Below, piece after piece: positions 33,179 to 44,957 of a DNA stretch of 64,000 bases (the stretch's first letter is position 1; each line of letters opens with the position of its first letter). Source of the stretch: Harmothoe impar (taxonomy: Eukaryota; Annelida; Polychaeta; Phyllodocida; Polynoidae); assembly GCA_947462335.1 (NCBI GenBank), contig OX381714.1:35240025-35304024 (forward strand), written 5' to 3'. Under the pieces are notes generated by a model. It was not told where the DNA came from, ran no database searches, and saw only the letters and a list, made by a program, of their open reading frames with translations. A program made the position numbers and the translations under genes.

Positions 33179-34614
33179 CCCAGGTAACAAGAAACGTTAA
33201 ACCAACGTTGATTAACGTTTTTTTAAAGGTTATTTGGTAAACGTTACATGAAAAACGTTGAATCAACGTCGATTTAACCTTTTTTCAATAACCTCAAATG
33301 GATGATGTTGGTTTGATGTTAAATAAATGTTCAGCTACAAACGTTTTTCTGCTGAACATTGAATTAATGTTCAGCAAAAAACGTCATTCTGTACAACATT
33401 GAATTAACATGCAGTAGATAACCAATGTATATTCAAACCACATATTTTGACAAAAATATTCAAGGATAACATACCCTCAAAATATCAGTATAGTGAGAAG
33501 TTTGTTGATTGATGAAATCATTATTGGAACTTTGTATACTGGTCTATAGAATGCATACATTTATTATAGTGCTTGTCACCCTATGAAAAGAAGCGGTTGT
33601 TAACCTTTAATTAAAACATTATTTAACTCATTTTCTGTAGTATTTCATATGATTTGCAAGCAGGCACCTCACGAAAAGCAAATTACCTAAAGTGATATTG
33701 AAATTCAAGTGATAATGCCATTTTCAATTCGTCTATGGGGATAAGCATTGTCTAATGATTATGGGATTTTATGAAAAACATAGGCTAATCTTGCTCTTGA
33801 TTGTATGATATTTACAAAATATAAGGGTTAGAGCACCCCATGATAATATTTTTAGCTATCAGTATAGTTCACATTTACAGTGCACAACAGAAATACAAAG
33901 TGCACTGGTCGATAAAAGGGAACTTGTACACCATGTGGAAATGGAAAATGAAGGAAAAACTTTGAAAAAACGTTAAATCAACGTTATTATGATTCCAATC
34001 AATCTCACTAGGTGGCAGTTTAGTTGATAATGGTATTATATTCAGTTTTCATCATAATAATTGTCTGAAATACGCTGCACATAGGTATAACTTATACATG
34101 GTTCTTGCACTTTAGCATTATCATTCTATCTCCAAATATATTTGTGAAAGAATATTCATGAAGGAATTGTTTATGACCTGTATTATGATGTGAAATATGA
34201 TAGACACCCATCTTGTAGTATTAGGGAATATATATAGAACCCTATGGACAAACCCCATGCATCAACATACAGAGTCTATGATGTTAGACCCCACAAATGG
34301 AAAGGGATTTGTGCATACCAAAACCCTGGGGTTTTATGTACCAAGAATGGAAGGAGGGAATATCAAATGAAATTAAATTCAAAATTAATGTAGTAAAGAA
34401 AATACTAATTGTTTTCTTTAACATTGTGCCCAACGTTGATTCAACGTTAAAATAACGTTAGAAAAAACGTTTTCCTGAACGTTTATTCTACGTTGAATTG
34501 AGTCCACGTTTTGAACGTTTAGAAAAACGTTCATTTTAGGGGTATTCTAAACGTTAATTCAACCTTTTCAGAACGTTAATTCAATGGTAAATCAACGTCA
34601 TTTTGTTACCTGGG
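33179..34614. mobile_element. TIR element with clustered AACGTT motifs, ~1.4 kb
   Basis: Ends are CCCAGGTAACAA on the left and ttgttacctggg on the right. Both inner flanks (33190-33410 and 34430-34600) are packed with the palindrome AACGTT and near-copies such as 'caacgttgattcaacgtt', in both orientations, while the centre is ordinary AT-rich DNA. Subterminal motif arrays like this are typical transposase binding regions of non-autonomous DNA transposons. No coding frame. Another end-like segment of the same type sits near 34850-34910. Confidence 0.7.
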
Positions 34615-34920
34615 AATTGCCTTTCCTGACATATCATTGCATGGTAGCATGGACGTGTACAATGTATTAATTGGCAGTGTATTTTACCCTTTGCTTATAT
34701 GACAACATTAAAACAGTGTAATAAGTGCCAAAGAATTTTGATAGTTCTCATAATTTATTAGAAGCAACCCCAGTGACAAAAAACCTTATAAAACATTTTA
34801 CAACGTATAATGAAGTTTCTCTAAGGCTCCTTACTATGGCACAACGTTATAGAAAGTTTTAAAACGTTATTTTGACGTAAAATAACGTGTTTTTGTTAGG
34901 TGGGACTCATCAGTCTGATA

Positions 34921-35410
34921 AAGGTCAAATCCCACAACGCGAGAGAGGGCCATAAAATGTTGTGATTTGGGCCTGTTGGGGATATTGGCCCCTATATTGG
35001 CTAAGGCTGGCCAATAATCAACATATAACTCTCATGTATGTCTTGTGTATTGGCTCATCCCAAACATCAAATGAGTTTGATATTTTCTCCCAATTACACT
35101 GAAAAATGTTGCTTATTATAGACTGGCAGAGGTATGGTTCATACAGGGGGGCCACTCTAGATATTTATAAGCAAGTTTATAAGAAATAAACTGTAACAAT
35201 CATACTATGAAGTAACTCCCCTTGTAAATCGTAACAGTGCAGCCCAATAGGCAACACCTTGCTACCCTATATCGGATACAGTGGGATTTGGAGAGGCCTA
35301 AGATCGTGGGACAAGTGTTGCGATTTACATTATCGGCAACAGTTGCCCCTTGTTTTTATCTCAATAATCAACACTTCTGGCCCATTTTTCGCGTTGTCGG
35401 ATTTGACCTT
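34921..35410 (+). mobile_element. TIR element pair, copy A (490 bp)
   Basis: Begins aaggtcaaatcccacaacgc and ends with the complement (gcgttgtcggatttgacctt). The inside (for example gtgggatttggagaggc and ggggcaact complement) matches copy B at 37558-38048 in the opposite direction. No coding capacity. Confidence 0.8.
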
Positions 35411-35419
35411 AAGTTTTCA

Positions 35420-36800
35420 GATACCACTGCTGATTATCACCTACATAAAGTGGCACAGTCACCGAGCGTCTGTCAGTCGCATTTCTAGTCCTGTTCTAAT
35501 CTATTATGTGGTGAAGCTTTAAAGAGTTCCTTCTCTCTCCTTCCCCCATTTCATGGTATGGATTAGGAGAGTTGCAGGTAATAGAAGTAAGGTTTAAATG
35601 TGTGTGCCATGTTAGATCCCAGCTTTAAGCATCTACTTTGGCTGGCTGATAGCCTGCCAGAATTACTTCATAATTATGGATTAGGATCAACAATAATTGT
35701 CATAAATATGAAATGCTGCCAGTGCCAGCTGCTCGGGCCACCTGAGGCAGGCCATTCTGGTGCCCAATACTTTAGTGAGTTAAGCCTCCAATATCAACTA
35801 TCCTCTACCTTCAGGTAGGAAGTGAGAAAAATTTGAGTATTTACTGCTGACTAAACCTCGGGTAGAAGCACCGAGAAGTCTCTTGTCAGCTACACATCCC
35901 TGCAAAGTATAAAATACTCGTATATGGTGTGAGACTACAGATGGCACGTGCTGGTAGGTTTAGTGCAATTAGTTCAATAGGATGTAAATATACTGAGCCT
36001 TGCTTGTTATTACTCTATATTGATAGTGTCTAGAGGACAACTCAACCTGAGTAGGGTTAATACAAGGACATTGGCGTGGTCCACTCGGTTGTGCCATTGC
36101 ACGGCGATCTGAAGGCCCTGTGTCTAAGCCCATCCTGAGTTTACTTACTCAGCTTTGCATTCTCCTGTGGTCCTAAAATGAGGCGTATCAATGATTTGTA
36201 CAGCTAAGCAGGAGACAGTGACAAAAAATGAAAATATCTAATGACTACATCTGACCCCCGTTGGCACTATATAAATATGTATCCTGATATTAGTACAGCC
36301 CCAGGTACTGCTATTCTATGAGGCACACCTCCTGTAAAGCTATACAGCTTGGAACCCAGCTAAATGTACATCTGCCCAGAAACAACTTAAAAAAGACATG
36401 ATACTGACCAAGGCCAAATAGATGAAGCAGGGGTAACAACTAAGAGAATAATTCTAGTGACATTTTGACAAGCCTGACTCTGGAAATAGAGTCAGAATAA
36501 TCCTTACACCCAAAGTTGATTTTTGCTGTTGTTGGCTTCTGAGGAATGACTGCAGCTTTTCAATTCTGTAGAAATTCTGAAGATATTTGACACAGAAGTG
36601 AAGTAATGGCAGTTTTAATGGTGATTATTTAATGAAAAATTTGAAAACCTACTTAAGCCTACTTATATTATCAGATTATTATCAAAGGAGATAATCTCCT
36701 TCAATATTATAACGTGATAATCGGGGCATCGTAATGTAGAAAGGTTGTATGCCACATACAATTTCTTAGTGCAATATTTCAGGATTGGGGGTTACAATTG
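35420..36800. other. non-coding, no gene seen
   Basis: A short block around 35448-35530 (caccgagcgt, ttctagt, tgttcta, atgtggt) resembles 59237-59345, another low-copy interspersed repeat. Otherwise nothing recognised. Confidence 0.4.
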
Positions 36801-36806
36801 AAATAA

Positions 36807-37155
36807 GGCTGTATCTCACGACCTTGGGACAATGATTTTGTCTCTGATCGGGTGCCGTCTCTGACCGGGTGCCGTCTCTGACCGGCTGCCGTCTCTGACC
36901 GGCTGCCGTCTCTGACCAGGTGTCAGAAAAAGGTGTTTTAAAAAGAATTATACTCATATATATAAGGATTTGGAAAAACGTTATGGCGGTTGTTATATAA
37001 TCATAGTTATAATTATAATTAGCCTCCTGCTGTTAGTATTTTGACCTTATCAAGCCAAGCCGGTCAGAGACGGCACCCGGTCAGAGATGGCACCTGGTCA
37101 GAGACGGCACCCGGTCAGAGACAAAAAAATTGTCCCAAGGTCGTGAGACACAGCC
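36807..37155. mobile_element. fold-back element with 17-bp tandem repeats in both arms
   Basis: Ends ggctgtatctcacgacc / ggtcgtgagacacagcc are inverted. Just inside, the unit gtctctgaccgggtgcc repeats about five times on the left (36838-36920) and about four times reversed on the right (37061-37120), so the arms can pair over their whole repeat arrays. Confidence 0.8.
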
Positions 37156-37189
37156 ATAAACTAGAAAGCGTCTTGAAATTGTGTGTCAT

Positions 37190-37330
37190 ACATTTTTTAA
37201 ACAGGAAGGTTATTGGAAAATGTTCCTTTTTGGAAGCCATGGCAACCAAAAGCAACAAAACATGCTTCTTTTGAGTCATTCGGTTGCCATGGAAACTCAT
37301 ATTTCCGACCCAAGTATGGAACACTCTTTT
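37190..37330. repeat. unnamed interspersed repeat, copy 3 (short)
   Basis: Contains the double gccatggcaac/gttgccatggaaac block shared with copies at 3.4, 14.5 and 58.5 kb. Confidence 0.4.
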
Positions 37331-37334
37331 AATT

Positions 37335-37558
37335 CATGACCAAGTGGAGCCTGTGTTCTGATGGTACTATGTGTTTATTGTGCTTCGTTAAAGCCGCAGG
37401 TCTCGGTACCCCTCCAGCGGCAGTAGGAGTGGAGTCGGGACAGGTACTCAGCGCTATATGTGAGGGCACTAGCTGGGCCTTTAAGCTGTGTGGTACACAC
37501 ATGATGTTGACATGTAGACGTGTTGGTTTCAATGCTCTTAGAGTGAGCTTAACGCTAA
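37335..37558. repeat. 131-bp duplicated segment, filled site
   Basis: From catgaccaagtggagcc to aacgctaa this equals 38194-38324, except that 93 extra bases (miniature element plus one TTAA) interrupt it at TTAA. Removing them gives exactly 131 bp, identical by eye to the second copy. Confidence 0.9.
37392..37480 (+). mobile_element. TTAA-family miniature element, 89 bp, with proven empty site
   Basis: Flanked by TTAA (37388-37391, 37481-37484). Core ctcggtacccctccagcg, gtcgggacaggtactcagc. The unoccupied paralogous site is at 38247-38250, with a single TTAA. Confidence 0.9.
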
Positions 37559-38048
37559 AGGTCAAATCCCACAACGCGAAAAATGGGCCAAAAAGTGTTG
37601 ATTATTTACATGAAAACAAGGGGCAACTGTTGTCAATATTGTAAATCACAACACTTGTCCCATGATCTTATGCCTCTCCAAATCCCACAGTGGTCAATAA
37701 TAGGCAAGCAAAGTGTTGCGTGCAGGACTGGTTAATGGATCTGTTTGAGGGGAGTTACTTCACAGTATGATTTGTCCTCACTATTCCCTCTCAATTAGCC
37801 TAAAGATATTTGGAGTGTCCCCCCTATATAAGCCAGATCATTGACATATTCCAATAAGCAACACTTTCTAGGCCTTTCGGGGGCAAATATCTAGCATATT
37901 TGATCCTTGTGATTTCCCAAATCACAAGACAAAGGCAACCCTTTCTCACCGATTTGGGCCTGTCTTAGCCAAAATAGGGCCCAAAATCGGCAATAAGACC
38001 AATTCACAACATTTTCTGACCCTCTCTTGCATTGTGGGATTTGACCTT
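37558..38048 (-). mobile_element. TIR element pair, copy B (491 bp)
   Basis: Same family as 34921-35410 but inverted: it starts aaggtcaaatcccacaacgc and ends attgtgggatttgacctt. It directly follows the 131-bp duplicated segment. Confidence 0.8.
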
Positions 38049-38193
38049 TCTGACAGACTGAGTGACCTATCAAAAGTGTGCCTAAAGAGCCGGCTATCAA
38101 TATCCTTTGCCCATGCGTTTCATGGTAATGGTTAAAGGGTACTGGCCTCAGGACTATAAAGAAATCAAATTATACATGCAATGGGTAAACAGT

Positions 38194-38324
38194 CATGACC
38201 AAGTGGAGCCTGTGTTCTGATGGTACTATGTGTTTATTGTGCTTCGTTAAGCTGTGTGGTACACACATGATGTTGACATGTAGACGTGTTGGTTTCAATG
38301 CTCTTAGAGTGAGCTTAACGCTAA
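38194..38324. repeat. 131-bp duplicated segment, empty site
   Basis: Uninterrupted copy of 37335-37558; a single TTAA at 38247-38250 marks the insertion point used in the other copy. Confidence 0.9.
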
Positions 38325-38665
38325 CCAATTGCCCACACCATGCTACAATATGACGAGGTAGCTGTCTGGGGAATTTTGACATTCTATGTTCACAACTGAA
38401 TTTAGTTTAATTGTGGGTATAATACATAATTTATATTCATAAGTCAGTGTCACCCTTACTTTTAATATTCTTAAGAATTGACCTTGTTGATATCAGATAA
38501 CCAGAGAAATTACGCTATTATGTTGCGGGAGTGCAATATTTCAGTTTCCTCTGGGTTGATACACCTCTGATATTACATAAGTACCAGATGAATCAGTCTC
38601 TATTTTTCTGTCCTCAGCTTCAGGGTAATCCGAACCCTTATTTTTACAGACTTGGGAAGGAGGTA

Positions 38666-39695
38666 CGTAGGGGAGACCGGGGCAAAACGGACCCCCGGGG
38701 CAAAACGGACCCGACCCCTAACTCAGTTCTCAGCTATAAATTCCATATTTTTTTCAAATTGGCTCATATAATTGATAGAAATAACATGTTTTAAAAAAAA
38801 AATTCGATGCTACCTATGGTATTCTGGATTCCATAAAGAAAAAACTGAAACGAGAGATCTTGATCTAATTTTGCAAAAATCAGTTTATAAGCTTCTGGGA
38901 ATTAAAAAAGAGGTATATGTTAATGTGTTATGGCTAAAACAATAATATTTCATAGCTAAAATATTGTGTAACATGTAAAGTCATTGGAAAAAAATATTAC
39001 CCTACAATCACTTATTTTGGCAAGATCATTTTTTCACATATTTTTCATGAAGCTGGGGCAAAACGGACCCCCCCCCCCCTTACAATCAGAATTCGTATGG
39101 TGAAACCCCATAAAATGATCAAAACATGAAAAAATAATCATGCTTGGCCTAAAAAATGATAAGAATGATGAGACATGCTTATTTCAATATGAAATTATTT
39201 CTTAGCCAACTTTTATTTTTGGGGGGTATTTTTGGGGTTTTGGAGAATTTTTCCTGAATTCGGGGGAAATTTTATTGAAATGCATGAAATTTAATGGTCA
39301 TAAAAATCAATTAAAATTGAAAAATTGTAGATAATGGTCATGCATGACAACAAAGAAATACCTAAAGAACTGAGTAATAACAAAGCTAAAAGATGGGAGC
39401 AAGAAAATTATGAAAAAAGATAATAATTCAAAATTAAGAAATTTCCAGGGTCCCTTTTGCCCCGCCTCAAAAACCCTTTTGCCCCGGGACTTTTAGCCCA
39501 TGACCTTTGTAGGTCAGAATATGTTACGCTATCCCACAATGCTATTAATGATACTAGCACAATATTAATTATTTTCATGGATGGTGTACTTCTATGCTTT
39601 GTTATGAAAAAATAAATGTTTCCATTCAGGGGTTTACCTCTGAGTTATATGCCATCTTCCCTTAAGGGGTCCGTTTTGCCCCGGTCTCCCCTACG
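38666..39695. mobile_element. TIR element, ~1.03 kb
   Basis: About 30-bp inverted ends: cgtaggggagaccggggc + aaaacggaccc on the left and gggtccgttttgcc + ccggtctcccctacg on the right. The motif ggggcaaaacggaccc also occurs internally at about 38696, 39055 and, inverted and decayed, 39448. The inside is AT-rich without a transposase. Confidence 0.8.
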
Positions 39696-39699
39696 GGTT

Positions 39700-40590
39700 A
39701 TTAATTGACTGGTATTATATAGGCTCCGATAATGCTCTATACCTCTTTACGTCGAAACAGTCTGGCGCCAGAGTAGAAAATATAACATGCTAGTTTCCTT
39801 CCTGACACACCCTAAAAATGGCGTTGTGTACCTGTTCTTCCCTCTGATGGGATTTAAAAATGTACCATGCTACTTTGTGTTCTATAATAATAAAATATAT
39901 TCTACGAACTTATAAGAGGGACTGGGTTTGCATATCTTGAGTAGCGATTTAGTTGTTTTGAGATTTTCTATCAAAGTGAAAGTGGAAACCCCTGGACGTT
40001 ATGCAACATGGAAATAACCTTGTCCTTGGTATATATTAACCTTGGTATATATTAACCTTTTATGATGTTCGAGTGTGTAATGTTTCCCCAGTTTTTTACT
40101 GCTATGTTGCCCCAGGTATTCCTTCAAACAACCCCTATACATTCCAGAGGGGGGAATAAATTATAATACATTATTTATACTAAATATAGTTATGAAAATA
40201 ATATCACTATTATCTTTATTATAGAGCTTCAAGGTGGATTTGGACCATGGAGTGACCCCATGGAGTACCCGTCTCCCTAGCCCACCACCCACTGAGTCCT
40301 CCAGGTCGCCATAGAGCTGCCACGGTAGCCCACTGGAGGAGTGCCACCAGTGTATTGTACAGCCTAAGTAAGCCACCTATCACATAATGCGCCCGCAATA
40401 TATGCTTTACACTCGCCTCACGTCACTCCTGGTTCCCTCCTGGAGGAGTTGAGGCTTAGATAGGTACAGCACCGGCTGGAGGCTACTACAACCGCCTGAC
40501 ATGGCTGAAGCACTGGAGTACTGACCCAGGAGGAGTCTGGAGGATATACCTATATCTAACTTAGCACCTGGAGACAGACTAGCAGGCAGG
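39700..40590 (+). other. upstream region of IP3-receptor-like gene
   Basis: The last ~350 bases are GC-richer than the surroundings and include a CRE-like cacgtca near 40426 and a short upstream ORF (ATG GCT ... TGA) near 40500. This may be the promoter and 5' UTR of the gene starting at 40591. Confidence 0.35.
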
Positions 40591-40673
40591 ATGGCTAACA
40601 CTGTCAGGGTAGGGGACGTTATCTGTCTCTTCTCTGAGGAGAAAAGTGGTTTCCTGCATTCATTGCATTCCAG
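40591..40673 (+). CDS. IP3-receptor-like gene, first coding exon
   Basis: ATG to donor CAG|GTAGGT, 27 codons plus two bases. The peptide GDVICLFSEEKSGFL fits the start of inositol 1,4,5-trisphosphate receptors (family pattern GD-I/V-x-x-L-Y/F-x-E-x-x-x-x-GF-I/L-S). Those are ER calcium channels with an N-terminal suppressor domain that begins this way. The ATG has only a short residue lead, as in the family. The downstream exon at 58199 has a compatible phase and continues the alignment (VGVKPK ... DP). The intervening intron would be 17.5 kb and contains retroelement 2. Divergent or partial; no further exon was found, so the gene would continue past the window. Confidence 0.5.
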
Positions 40674-40993
40674 GTAGGTGGGCAGTTTCTTTCTTTAATC
40701 TTCATTTGAAGAGTTTGGATAACCAACGCCGTTTTTGAAAAAGGGACAAACATTTGACAAAAAACTGGGTTGGGAATGAGTCCTCTAACTATTGTCCCAA
40801 GATTTACTATTCTTCACATATATCAAATGATAAACTGTATTACCAAATTACTGCACTTGACCCCAGAGTATCGTACAGAAAAACACTATGTCTCAATTCT
40901 GGAATGGACTTCTATGCTAGCATAGAGGAAATAATAGGACATGCATTGAATTATAACACAATGAGATCTTATGTGGCTCCAGAGGGGTCAAAA

Positions 40994-41070
40994 GCGACCT
41001 GGCGACCTGGGCTGTTTTCAAGGCGACCTGGCGACCTGGTGCACTAATTTAAGCGACCTGGCGACTTTTG
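40994..41070. repeat. 9-bp minisatellite (gcgacctgg)
   Basis: Several copies of gcgacctgg in three short clusters, followed by gcgacttt variants to about 41150. Confidence 0.7.
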
Positions 41071-41169
41071 GACAAATTTGGCTATAGTAAAAATAGTCCA
41101 AAAAAGCGACTTTCCTACTTTAGACCCTTAATTTCGGCGACTTTCCCCTCTTATGGTCCATCAGCTAAC

Positions 41170-42700
41170 GTTATGATAGACCGCTTCATATGAAATTGAA
41201 TATTCGTGTTAAATCTTAATGGAGCCTTTGACCCAGTAGACATACTATGGCTGATATAAGGGGGGTGCTCATTCATTTAACAACAAGGTGGTGGGGGGGG
41301 GTGGGTGGCGGTAGTGAGGTTTCTTCCGCTGCCCCAAGGAGGGAGAGGAATCCCCCCCCCCCCCCAAGTTGATCAACCTCATCAATATTATATCAACACG
41401 ATGTTAAGGTTGATTCAATGGGGCTGTGCCAACAGAGCAGATAGACCAGCTTAATTCATAACTTGCTATATTTGAGATGTCTAACGTATATAGCTAACAT
41501 ATGTATGGCTTAGGCTATACGTCATAAAGAATAGTCTGTAAAGTATGATAGTCGGGGAGGGCGATTAAAAAGTTTAGAGGGAAATTAAAAGTAGGGTGCC
41601 ACTGCATCATATCCCATATCTCATGGCGTAATCAATTGAATAGCGCATTTTGCAAACACTGATTAGAGACCTATTCATCGTACATATCAAACATAATGTT
41701 GCAATGTATAGTGCAAGGGAGGATAGAGTTTGACACGTACGCTAAAATGAAAGCCTTAAGCACCTCATGGCTGCTAATATTTGAACAATGGAACTTATAC
41801 AGCAGTTATATAACCACAGTGTGGTGACTAAGAGAAAGGCCTATTGCCGTTATGCAGACTTGTATAGGCTTGTGAAGCAATTGGCTCACCCCTATACACA
41901 AAGGGAGAGCGACCCCAATAGCTCATGGCTTATACAAATATATTGGTTCTAATTTGCTTATTCAATCAGGACAATCAACCCTAGGCCTAATACATTGGTA
42001 CAGTCCACCTCCTGAGGTTTAAACTTTGATACTGCGTATAGCCTGAAAATGTTTATTTGATCGAGTCAAAATAAGCCGATGCTTATCAAGTAGCATCCAG
42101 ACTAATGTTATTTACTTTGGAGTAGAGTGGAAAAGGGAATCACATGAATACCAAAGCTGATGCTATACATTAAATACACTTTACACATCTTTATAGGTTA
42201 AATTCTAACAAGTGCTACATCTCATAATAGATGCATGTATGCATGGATTGTACATAATCATAGCAGACAGCCCTTGTTTTAGACTGGCATTGCAGTACTT
42301 ATGAAATGATATGCACGCTAGCTGTTAGGAATAGGGCATGTCCTAATGCAATAGGTATCATTGTTAGCTTGCCAAATCCCCCAGTCAAATAGGGACATCA
42401 TTACAACCTATGTTTGTCTTGGCAGGTTTTTCCCATCCCCACATTGCCAGATCATTATACAGGCAGGCCATGATGTCTTATGTCTGTGGCTAACATGTAT
42501 ATTTAATAGTTATTTCTCATGTTGAACCATGCTTTACTTGGCTGAATATTGGGCAAACCGCTAAGACCTAGAGGCATTTTTGTAATAGGTATTGACTATT
42601 ACCACCTATACCAGCTGTACGATTACTTCGTTGGAAATTATACTATGAGGAAGTGTCTATGTCAACCCAATCAAAAACCATAAAGCCATAAAATTTGTCA
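41170..42700. other. intronic DNA, no gene seen
   Basis: No exon supported. 41280-41370 has G- and C-runs around aacaacaagg, like the fold-back at 10506. 42702-42798 has short inverted ends (ggccaccgtccac / gtgtacggtggcc). Confidence 0.35.
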
Positions 42701-42913
42701 TTCATGGCCACCGTCCACAAGGCTCTAATCGGCCGAGGTTATACAGGAAATGTATGGGCTTAGTCCGCTGAAGTTCCCCCAGTGTACGGTGGCCATAAGC
42801 AGCCTGAAAATCGCAGGGAGGGTTACCCATTCGAATTCCTTTGACCATGGCATAAGAGTTATCGGAAAAGACTGGTGCAATAAAATGCATGCACCCCTAG
42901 TGGACATTTAGGG

Positions 42914-43508
42914 GGTTCCGCTGCAGTGGGGCCGATGTTCAGCTTTATGTGCATCTGAGATACACTTTTAGATGTGTATATGGGATACAAAATAAACTGA
43001 CTAATCAGGTCAGATGCATCTACTGCAGCAGATAGATCTGCTGCTTTCCAAGATGGCTGACCTGAAAGTATATCTGGGATACACATCGGGAAGAAGTGTA
43101 TTAGCATACACTAGAGGACATGAGTGTATCTGAGATACACTAGGGGGCAGAAGTGTATCTGGGATACACTCGTTAAGAATACACAGACTGATTTCATATA
43201 ATACTAGTGGGGTCATGAATCATATTCATAAGGTAATCATTTATGTGTTGTTTACCCAGTACTGTATAACCTGTATTTAAGTTATGTTATGATCAATAAA
43301 AATGTGAACATTTCCATCCTCTAGTGTATCCCAGATATACTTCAGTCCCCTAGAGTATCTCAGATACATTTCCTCTCCTTGTATATCCCAGATGTACTTC
43401 CGGTCAGCCATCTTGGAAAACAGCAGATGCATCTGCTGCGGCAGGTGCTGGCTCCTAATTGGTCAGATTTTTGTCCATCTGAGGTGAACATCGGTCCCAC
43501 TGGGGTTC
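42914..43508. mobile_element. fold-back element with gtgtatctgggatacac motifs
   Basis: Left side (42914-43170) and right side (43318-43508) are imperfect inverted copies. Outer blocks ttccgctgcagtgggg and ccactggggttccg pair; inner blocks share ttccaagatggctgacc. The near-palindromic gtatctgggatac unit repeats about six times on the left and reversed on the right. Confidence 0.7.
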
Positions 43509-43632
43509 CGTTCATTTAGCTAAATTCTCCAATTTCCCCTGATAATTATGTGTTTCTCTTCTTGTAGTCAAGGATAAGACAATTATGTCCTCCAACGGCC
43601 CCGCATTATATTCTTTGAGAACACCTTGTAAG

Positions 43633-44075
43633 TGTAATAAACGATACTTTGTGTCTCTATGATATTGGTAGAGTATCAATTAAAGAACAAAGTCAACACA
43701 GTTCGGATCAAGTGTTACAGGTTGCGAATCAATAGGTTTATTCAATAACCTAGACAGGCAGTATCTATGTGTGCGAACTCCCTATAGAGTTCGGAACGGG
43801 TCAGTAGGCTAATCAGCCGCAATGATCACGGGGTCTCCTCACCAGCGTGGCTCAGAGTAACCGACGAGTACCGTCAGATGCTGGGTATAATTATATAGGC
43901 AGCCAGCCTGCGCGCGCACACGCAGACCGGAAGCCTATAGCGACCTCTGTCCATACCCCAAGCCCGAGGCAGGTGTCGCCACCTACCGTCGGACTGAAGG
44001 GTTCGGACTGAGTTCGCGACACAGCATCCAACAGCACTCGTCATATAACAAACCCGTATAACCCTAGCCCCTACA
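43633..44075 (-). repeat. element 2, 3' LTR (443 bp)
   Basis: Plus-strand ends TGTAATAAACG...CCCCTACA. Carries a 4-bp insertion in the TATA region relative to the other LTR. Confidence 0.93.
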
Positions 44076-44087
44076 CTACCCCCTACC
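44076..44087 (-). other. element 2 polypurine tract
   Basis: GGTAGGGGGTAG on the minus strand directly before the 3' LTR. Confidence 0.8.
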
Positions 44088-44957
44088 AGATAATAACCGG
44101 GAGGTAAATAATTAAGGTTAAAGTCCGAAAACACTTCGGACTGGCATTATCTTATAAATACCACCTTAGGGGTTTATTAGAGTTATACCTTACAACAATA
44201 TGACGTATTCTGTTGAACACAATAAGGCATTAATTACACACATTTCTATATATATAGATCGTAATAACAATTACGCCCCATTCCCTAGGATAGATGGAGT
44301 TAACCTATACATATAGTATACAAACACTTGAAAAAGTACAATATCACAGTAAAAAAATTTCGTCCCTCCAGGACCCCGAGCTATTTACACTCGTAATGAA
44401 TAATACTATAAGTGATAAACAATATCACTTTTCTTAAGGTTTTAAGAAATAAGTACATATTAAAGTATTATTATAAAAGACATCATACGTGGTCTTGTAT
44501 CGAAGATCCGGATCTTCTGTAGCTGGTGTATCATTCCGCCCGGCTTTCGGAACCTACTTCATTCAGCTCCTACTCACCGGAACGAGAAAGTTCATAGCTC
44601 ATGCTCGGGAGCTTAAGGTAATAATTTAAAAAAATTTTTAGTCCTGCCTCCAGGCGATCTTCGGACTTATAACTAGGAGCACTCGGTCCTGATATCCACT
44701 GTCTTATAAAAAAAAAAAAAACCACGTATCTGATCCATGTTGGTAACGTACTCCTGTCCCGAGTTCAGCTTTCTCTCTCCGGATCTCCTCGTCCTCCTCC
44801 GTCAGTGTCTCCTGGCAGACTGGATCCTTGCGTAGCCAGCCTGCCGCGTCCCTCTGCCCGGATACTCCTACACCCTATCCAAGGGTGTTCTGCTGGTGGG
44901 GGTGGTATACTTCGAATACCCCCCCCCTTCCTAATCGGATCCTGTGATAGGATAATC
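44088..44957 (-). other. element 2, untranslated region after ORF3
   Basis: About 870 bases, no coding frame supported; includes an A13 run near 44707-44721. Confidence 0.5.

Noticed and set aside
40754..41047. 97-codon forward frame just after the IP3-receptor-like exon
   Set aside because: Not recognised, runs into the gcgacctgg minisatellite, and lies after a good donor site, so it is probably intronic.
43568..43627. Constitutive 60-base exon between the two IP3-receptor-like exons
   Set aside because: Splice signals are good, but joined to the first exon it gives an immediate stop, and its open frame does not match the phase of the exon at 58199.
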